In this document: piece by piece, positions 57,001 to 64,000 of the stretch
Numbering within the stretch: the stretch's first letter is position 1
Layout: the number at the start of each line of letters is the position of its first letter
Made by a program: the position numbers and the translations under genes
NCBI GenBank assembly: GCA_001414485.1
Contig: LLEY01000039.1
Span: 372,001 to 436,000 of the forward strand
Source of the DNA: Calycina herbarum
Taxonomy: Eukaryota; Ascomycota; Leotiomycetes; Helotiales; Pezizellaceae
Length of the DNA stretch: 64,000 nt
Direction of reading: 5' to 3'
Notes under the pieces: model-generated
What the model saw: only the letters and a program-made list of their open reading frames with translations
Told to the model about the DNA's origin: nothing
The model's database searches: none

Positions 57001-60000
57001 CTTCAACTTGCTTCTTCAATACTTTGCCAGATGGGACGAAAGAGCTACATCAATACTCTGGAGAACTCAAGGAAAACCCGAATGGCACCTGGAACCTTAT
57101 GGCCATCAACATATACTCAGACAAATTGATTCTCCAACAACGGGAAGAGTACTCTAAAGAGCAACGAGTCAATGTTTTCAAATATGAGTACCAGGATGTC
57201 AAGAAATCACGATCGAAGGTTCCAATGGCACGAGAATGTATCGATGGAGCCCTCAAGGGACAAATCGTTCGATACGACAAGCGGGGATATATCACATCCG
57301 GATCATGCATGAAAGATGGCAATCTCACCCAGTTCAAGTTCTTTTATCGGAAAAATGCCAAACACGAGGACGAACTTCTCAGAGCTGAGTTTAACCTGGC
57401 GCATATCAACATCGAGGTCGCGTGGAGCGCTCCCCCAGCGAAAAATCCTCATAAACTTGACAAATGGATACCATTTGTAAAGGTCACCGAAGCAACCTTT
57501 ACGGATCTCACAGACTTAGAGGGACACAAAGTTTATAAGAGCAGATGGACCTACGAGCACAAGCACCACCCCACTATATCAACAACGCTTCACGACGTTG
57601 AAGTAGAAACCCCGCCAATGATCCAGCACGACTACTTCAAGGTTTTGAAAAAGCCTCAGAACTGCTCTTTCGTCTCCGAGAACCCGCTTTTCTTGTTCAA
57701 ATCCGCTACCTCAAGCTATTTCGAACGAATGCTGTGTCTCAACAGAAAGTTCTATCCAATCTCAACTTCCCGTGCGAGAACACATTTGTGGAAAGCCTGG
57801 AAGACCGGGAAAATACTCGATGCAGTCACTGCAAGATGGCTGGATGAGCGTTCTCTTCGTTCCGACAGGGATTTGGGACCATACTGGAGAGCTCGCGATA
57901 CTAGTCGACTTGATAAGGCTACAAATTATATTGACTCACGAGTCGACACTATTATGGCAAGAGTTGACATCGAATCTGAAATTAGCTCATGGACTCCGCT
58001 TGCATACAAGATGAGCGACTTGTCAACTTTCGGTCAAGGTGGTGATGCCAGAATCAATACAAGAAGTCAGTCATCTCAGATGCGGGACACTGAGGACGAA
58101 CTCCACGTTCTCGCTTTCGATACTGGAACTTGGCCGAATGAGGGCGGTGGTGTTTCTGCCTGCCGTCGAGACATGGTCAACAACCTAAACAGCATCAGAT
58201 GGCATATTGTCGCTGAGAACGCCAATGATTTTGGTGTGCCAAAGTTCCAGATTGAGAAGAACGTGCAGTCACTTACTGTACTGCCTCTATGGGGAATGGA
58301 TTTTCTGACTCCCACTCATGGAGTATTCCAAAATATCCTTGATTCTGAGGTACAGAGGAAGTCTCATGAGACAAGAGACGACGATATCCGGAAAAAATTC
58401 ATTCCTATTCTCAAGACTTTGGTTCGTGGTGCACGAGCTATCAATATCGACCGCCAAATGATTGAAGAAAGTACCAAAGCTCTCATCGATCTCAACACTT
58501 ACTTTGAATCGGGTCGACATTGGGGTGATGTTTGGCTCAGTCCAATTGTCAAACAAGCATGGCGAGAACTTTGGCTCGCTGAAAATGTAGAGAATGCAAG
58601 ATCGATCGAAGAGTGGTTACAGGCGGAATGCCCTACTTTACTTCACCTCGATAGTGCACTCGATATGTGGCATCGCTGTAAGTTGAATCCCTTTCCTTTT
58701 TAGGGTTACCATAAGCTAACATATCGGCCTTTTAGATTTGTTCATCTTCTCAATTCCAGTCCCCGAGAAGATTCCAGATATCATCCAGGCATCCCATCAC
58801 TTTACCGGTGCCTCGTACGGCGTTGTCTGCAAAGTCAAACGAAACGTCGCCTTCCACGTCTGGGATCACTGCATTAGTTGGAGAGAAGCAACTGTGTTCT
58901 TGTCTTCTGCAATGTCCTTCGACTCCCCATTTGTCTGCAACTCTCTCATCTCTCTATCCCGCCTTTGTTCAGTTCTCACTTTGCACCATGCAGATGTTGT
59001 ACTTCCCTGTGCGGATTTCTTCAACCCTGGTTGGGAAATAGAGATCGGAACCCAAGAAGGCACTGTTGAACATCGTCGCTCTTACAAGCGGAAAATCGAC
59101 CCGGTGGTTAATGGAATCTGTAACATGGAGTCTTTCAAGCCCATTGAGAAGATCAAGTCGACGGTGCCCACTGTGACTATGTTGTCACATGTTCGGTATG
59201 TATAAATTGATTGAAGATTGGTAGGGTTCAGCAGCTAATTCGTTGATTAGATTCGTGAAAGATATCAAAACGGCCATTTTGGCTGCTGATATAATCGTCA
59301 ATGAGTGGGGTTTCACTGATTATAAGCTTCACATCTACGGAGATATGGAAAAGGCACCCGCTTACTCCGTTGAGTGTCAGGAGATCATTGCTTCCAAGGG
59401 GCTTGGCGAGAGTGTCATTCTCAAAGGTCTAGGCAGTCCATCTAAAGTTCTTGAACATGCTGTAAGTCTCCAGCACTCACCATTTAGCATGTAATAATTC
59501 TGACTGTTTTTCAGTGGCTATTCTTGAACTCTTCTGTTTCTGAGGGATTACCTTTGGCAATGGGAGAAGCTGCCTTGACAGGTGTCCCAGTCGTCTGTAC
59601 CGATGTCGGTGCCTCATTCCGAGTCGTTACAGATCCAGTAACATTCAAGAAATTCAGCGCAGTCGTCGCCCCCAACGACGCGCAATCGCTCGCCCGAGCT
59701 CAAGTCAACGTTCTCGGTCTCTTGGATGAGTGGAGTCAATATGCCGAAGACCCACCTGGATTCCACCCCAAACTTGCACTCGAACCCACGAAAGAAGAGG
59801 TCTTGGCCATACAAGCGCGAATGTACGAGAAAGCAGAACATCGTCGTCGTCTTGGAATGATGGGTCGCACCAACGTTCTCAATTCCTTCTCCGAGGGCAG
59901 ATATCTGAGAGAGCACGAGCAGTTGCTTTGGATTGGAAAGAATCAAGCACCTGCATTCAGAGCTCGTCGTGGCTTGACTAGTATCGGTCGTGCCAATTAC

Positions 60001-60189
60001 GGTTCGAGATTTAGTAACTCTCCTTCGGCTTGGAACAGCGCGCCTGGATCTAGTCGATCCAGTTTTAGGGCGAGTAAATATCATGCTCAAAAGAGCAGTG
60101 CTACTAGTGGTGGAAGCTCACTCCGAGGACCAATAATGCCGGGGTATACTAAGAGTTATAACAGTTCCGTGACGATGTTGGATAGGTGA
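51072..60189 (+). CDS. gtb3: Gtb3-type giant membrane glycosyltransferase (GT4)
   Basis: Ten exons (51072-51146, 51212-51301, 51403-52305, 52415-54325, 54379-56018, 56081-56846, 56901-58677, 58736-59195, 59251-59461, 59515-60189) join to 8,508 nt, or 2,835 residues. A single membrane helix lies at residues about 26-48. Residues 60-800 form a large region with barrel-like segments (VLNPLSSGVLEAI, LDVGMLVDVNGCLEP) that I cannot assign. Dense membrane helices follow at about 845-1040 and 1190-1390. The C-terminal third carries a GT4 fold, ending in SVSEGLPLAMGEAALTGVPV, whose E-x7-E motif (about 2620-2628) binds the nucleotide sugar. Family knowledge: Gtb3 of A. fumigatus is the proposed galactosaminogalactan synthase and exporter. 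All junctions are in frame, so the gene appears intact. Confidence 0.9.
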
Positions 60190-60544
60190 TTTTGTTTGGT
60201 GTGCTGTTGTAGCATTTACATCTCTTTCCTTTTATCTCATGTAGAAGCGGTTGAGATTGTAATTTCTAATTTAAATTTGTACTGGTAGTTTAAATTAAAA
60301 GACATAGATTATACTATTTAATTTTCATGGCATGACCAAGAAATTCTGGCTGAATCGCCACGCCTGTGTCTTAAATTATCTATGCCACAAACATTTTAAA
60401 GCTCATTCTCTCATCCAATTGTTGAAAGTGAATAGACTATACCTTTGCTCACTACCGTGGAAGATTCACAAACGAATCCCTTCATATTCCATATAGGATG
60501 AATCTGAACATGAAAATGCATTCACTACTTATACGCAACATAGG

Positions 60545-60550
60545 TATATA
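60545..60550 (+). promoter_or_regulatory. TATA box upstream of the small unknown gene
   Basis: TATATA in GGTATATAAGTG lies 70 bp upstream of the ATG at 60620 and only 16 bp upstream of the ATG at 60566. Spacing therefore favours the downstream start. Confidence 0.45.
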
Positions 60551-60619
60551 AGTGCTCGTCTTCCCATGCCACCTCCTGTTGATCACTTCGGAGCGAGAGA
60601 TTGGTGTCAAGGAGCAACA

Positions 60620-61132
60620 ATGAGCTACTCAAATATTGGAAGCACCCTTGCGGGTACAACTTCTTATCCAACCTTCAAAAATCATCTCGATATATACACC
60701 TACCACCAAGACGTCATCCTCCCCAACTCTACTATAAATGATAAATCCCTCGCTCTCGAAAACGCAATCTACGCAGCAGCACAAGATGCCTACAACGACC
60801 TTCTCGAAATCCTCTCAGTCGCAGAGAAACAAAGTGAGAATCACGAGCCGGAGACTGAGCTTAATGCCTTTCTACCACTTCTCACGGGGAGTTTAAAGAT
60901 ATGGTGTCTCAATATGCACGAAAGGGGTGCCAAATGGAGTGTTGTCATTGTGACGGACTTTGAGAGTGGGGAGGTAAAGAAGAGGGAAACATATAAGATT
61001 GTTAGGGGAGAAGAATCTGGGATTTTGAATTGGTTGGGTTGTTGGGAGAAGTTTGGCGAGGCAAACTCGGTTGAGGTAGCCGTGAGAAGGGTCAGAGGAT
61101 GTGTTATGGCACTTCCTGTGTTTGAAGAGTAG
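60620..61132 (+). CDS. Unknown 170-residue protein
   Basis: A single exon, starting MSYSNIGSTLAGTTSYPTF and ending ALPVFEE. An in-frame ATG at 60566 would add 18 residues, but it lies too close to the TATA box at 60545. The sequence is soluble-looking with alternating helices (LALENAIYAAAQDAYNDLLE) and strands (KWSVVIVTDFESGEVKKRET). I recognise no domain or catalytic motif. It lies downstream of gtb3 on the same strand, with its own promoter. Nothing ties it to the polysaccharide cluster beyond position. The strong coding appearance and clean single frame support it being real. Confidence 0.6.
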   Translation: MSYSNIGSTLAGTTSYPTFKNHLDIYTYHQDVILPNSTINDKSLALENAIYAAAQDAYNDLLEILSVAEKQSENHEPETELNAFLPLLTGSLKIWCLNMHERGAKWSVVIVTDFESGEVKKRETYKIVRGEESGILNWLGCWEKFGEANSVEVAVRRVRGCVMALPVFEE

Positions 61133-61785
61133 ATATCGCATCTCATTCTGCCTTTGTACACAGAAGCTGGTAGAATAGTTCTAGAGGGGCAGTTTTTCGA
61201 TAGGAAAATTATTGATCCTACAAGGTAACATGTCACGTTTATATCACATGATGCACATCTGTTGCATGTGACCTCGTATTTCCCCCCCCCCCATCTCACG
61301 ACTTTACCAGCTTTAACCCCTCTCAAATCTCCTTGTAACCTTCGAGACAGTCTCAACTTCCAGATGACGGGCATCTCATCTCGAATAAGCCCTCAATGCA
61401 GTGAGATTGTACGAGCAAGGGCAGAACGTTGCATCGTGTTCCGAAAATAGTCAGTGGGGGCCAATTATGGCGAATGGTATCTCCAACTTTACGAGCTTGC
61501 GGCTGATAATAAAACTCATCTCGTTGCGCCTCTTCTCCGCCTCAGAACTCTCCTGATCCTTCCGGGGGGGCTCTGAAAACGGTGTTTGAACGGTAAGTAT
61601 TGGGTACTCAATGGTCAGCATCCATCGTGGTCATTCCCCGCTTCGTGGTGTGAGCCGCATCGATTTTCAACTTCTCCTCCTACTTCCCGTTTCTTCCTCC
61701 ACCACATTCTTTTTCTGTGCACTCGTTATCACGACTTCTTGTGGGTGTCACTCGTTCGTTTGTCCCCCCGAGTCTTAATAATAAT
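61133..61785. other. Intergenic region between the unknown gene and the S41 peptidase
   Basis: 650 bp with a CCCCCCCCCC run near 61281-61291 and a C/T-rich leader before the peptidase start. No gene was seen. Confidence 0.5.
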
Positions 61786-63984
61786 ATGTATATCTCAAGA
61801 TGCATTCAGTTGCTGCTTTCCGGCGCAATATGGTCGGGGGTGTCTGTTGCCTTGCCACAAGCCCGAGATGCACCTCTCTCCAGAGCATGCGGGACGATCG
61901 TTAACTCTCCAGGTACGTAAAACTGTACGTTATGTCAAAGTTGTGAGGGGGTTCAATTTTAAACTTCCGTAGACTATATCTTTAACGCCAGTCTCGCATA
62001 TGAATGCCTCAAGAGTGTGCCCCTCAACCCCGCCGTCGCGACTCGATTCCTAAACTATTATAATGATACTCTCCAATTCCAAAGCACATTATCGTACCTC
62101 AAGAGCCCCCCCACTAGCTATCAACAACCTGGTGTCGATTTATTGAAGGGCCTGGAGGATCTTAAGAAAGGAGTTCAAGCAGGCATTTTTCCCGACCAAT
62201 ATGAGTTTGAGGCAAGCTTACAGACACTTTTGCTTGCTTCGCACGATGATCATCTCACTCTGAATGCGGGTATACTGTCAGCGTTTTCTTTCGCAAGTCC
62301 ATACGATTTGGTCACCCTTTCGAAGGACGGGATTGAAATACCGAAAGTTTATCTGACTTACGACTTCTCAGAAAGTCAAGCTTTCACAATTTACACACCT
62401 TCCCCAGTCGTTTCCATCAATGGCGAAGATACTGTAGAATATCTTAAGAAATTCGCTGCCAGAAATTCAATGGGGATGGTTGAACAACACGCAGACTGGA
62501 ATCAGCTAATGCGCAGTGCGGCTCAAGATATCCAGGGAGATTATAATGTCTTGTACGCAACTTTCTCCTCGCTCCCTTCTCTATGCCCCTATTCTCAGTA
62601 GAGCGGGTGGCATTTCATTCTCGTTTGCTCATCTTCTTGATTTAGCAAGAGAAACGTATGCTGATTTGCTGTAGTGGTGGGGGTGCTACCTTTTATCCTG
62701 GAGATACCATCACGTTTGTTCTGGAGAACGGGACCCGCATCACGGATAACTTTATCGCCATTTATTATAGCCCAGGCAATACTGGACCGCTGGAAACCGG
62801 CGGAGACTTTTATAATTACTTCGTTCTCAACCAACTTCCAGCTTCGTATGATCCAGACTTGATCATCAACAATACATTCAATACTAGTGCTCCAGACGAC
62901 ACATCTTCCGTAGAAACATCTTCAGCAGCTTCTCCAACTACAACCACTTCAGACTCAGCTGCTTCAGCTACACCAACAGATGATAGTGGCGCAACTCCCA
63001 CCTGTACCGATTCTTGGAACAATCCAGCGTACCCTGAATGTCCTGATCTCTCGCAAGACTCAGGGTCTATCGATGGTGAGTCCAAACATCAAATGCATCC
63101 GTTTCTTCCACTAATCCAGACTGTTAGGATATTTCCTGAACGATAGCTCTATTGCCGTCCTCAGTCTCCCAAGCTTTGATTATGAGGATGATGCTCTCGC
63201 TTCCTTCGACTCTACAATTGCAGAGTTCCTTACCCGCAGGTAAGATTCCAATCCCTTGTTATCAGTAATCTCAAACTCTAATTCAAAACAGTCGCAATGC
63301 AAATCTGAAAAAGGTGGTCATCGATGTACAACAAAATAGCGGAGGCAAGAGTCTTCTTGCAATTGCTGCATTCAAGCATTTCTTTCCGAATATTGACCCT
63401 TACTCTGGGTCGCGGATGAGAGCACACCCTGCCGCTGACAAGATGGGGAGCGCTATTGATTTTCTATTCCAGGCAGTTGCTGATAAGACAGGAGATGAGG
63501 CAAGCACTGTGAAGGCAATTCTTGATTCAGATGAATTCGTTTCGTCTGAGCGATTAAATGCCAATACAGGGAAGCTGTTTTCGACATGGACAGAGTTTTT
63601 CAATCCCAACGTTAGTGGACAGGGCCAATACACCACCACGCAGCGCTACAATTTATCAAATACATTGTTTGATAACACCGCAATGTTAGGAGACGACGAT
63701 ACCGTTATTGAAGATCTAAAGGGCAACTTCACTGTGTTTGGATACGGGATAAACGCCGCACCTTCCCTTGTGCCTCCCTATGCTGCAGAAGATATTATAA
63801 TTGTGAGTATCTGTTCAACCCGTTCGTTCCCACTCATCCAGATCATTTCTAATGCTTTGTAGCTTTCAGATGGTGTCTGTTCATCGTCTTGTGCTTTGTT
63901 CATGGAGATGATGCATCATGAAGCAGGCGTTCGAGTCGTTGTGGCAGGTGGACAGCCCGTCAATGGACCTATGCAATATGCAAG
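61786..63984 (+). CDS. Secreted S41-type (CPAF-like) serine peptidase, 3' end outside window
   Basis: Exons 61786-61912, 61973-62552, 62675-63075, 63128-63239, 63292-63802 and 63863-63984 are in frame. The last donor (GTATGC at 63985) leads out of the window. A signal peptide (MYISRCIQLLLSGAIWSGVS VA) is followed by a Cys-containing N-domain. After a Ser/Thr-rich linker (TSSVETSSAASPTTTTSD) comes the catalytic S41 core: SSIAVLSLPSFDYED, KKVVIDVQQNSGGKSLLAI and LSDGVCSSSCALFMEMMHH. The Ser in CSSSC is the likely nucleophile of this tail-specific-protease-like family. Fungal members are secreted or vacuolar and poorly characterised; one relative (UstP type) occurs in a peptide-toxin pathway, but no such neighbours are seen here. 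The GTACGC donor of exon 2 is required by frame. Confidence 0.8.
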
Positions 63985-64000
63985 GTATGCTACAACACCC

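Overview
The window looks like chromosomal DNA of a filamentous ascomycete. The genes carry many short GT..AG introns of roughly 45-70 nt with CTAAC/CTGAC branch sites. Fungus-specific families are present: a Zn2Cys6 regulator, BTB/POZ expansions, a DUF7025-type AAA ATPase and a galactosaminogalactan (GAG) locus. A Leotiomycetes-like genome is my guess only; no species can be named from the sequence alone. Exon structures below were built by hand from reading frame, splice consensus and paralogue or family alignment.

Left part (1-13 kb). A BTB/POZ gene (546-1682) is followed by a gap with a degenerate CTCGGAAATAT-type repeat. Then come three minus-strand genes: a 1,678-residue protein with a PhoD-like metallophosphatase domain, a short-chain reductase of the RmlD/MAT2B type, and a lysine-rich protein of unknown function with a beta-rich C-terminus.

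BTB array (13.7-23.8 kb). Four further plus-strand BTB genes lie in a row. They share with the first gene a 42-codon BTB-core segment, which is a single exon of exactly 127 nt in four of the five, and mostly a C-terminal cysteine motif. A dispersed repeat built of ATTGTYCTAA/TTGGAACAA-like blocks lies upstream of every one. One member is interrupted in its zinc ribbon by a 510-bp inverted-repeat element with a 6-bp target duplication. Another ends in what looks like the winged helix of RPA32. An orphan zinc-ribbon exon lies between two members.

Middle (24-33.4 kb). A Zn2Cys6 regulator has its zinc cluster completed by a 16-nt micro-exon. A decayed DUF7708-type NTPase gene faces a 5'-incomplete AAA ATPase with altered catalytic residues. 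An FAD monooxygenase follows.

Right part (34.8-60.2 kb) is a GAG-type exopolysaccharide cluster: agd3 (deacetylase), uge3 (UDP-sugar 4-epimerase), two sph3 copies (GH135) and gtb3 (a 2,835-residue membrane glycosyltransferase). The proteasome gene rpn3 sits inside it. As known from Aspergillus fumigatus, Uge3 supplies UDP-Gal/GalNAc, Gtb3 polymerises and exports the polymer, Agd3 deacetylates it and Sph3 cleaves it. The fifth gene of that cluster, ega3 (GH114), is not in this window. The window ends with a small unknown gene and the 5' part of a secreted S41-type serine peptidase.
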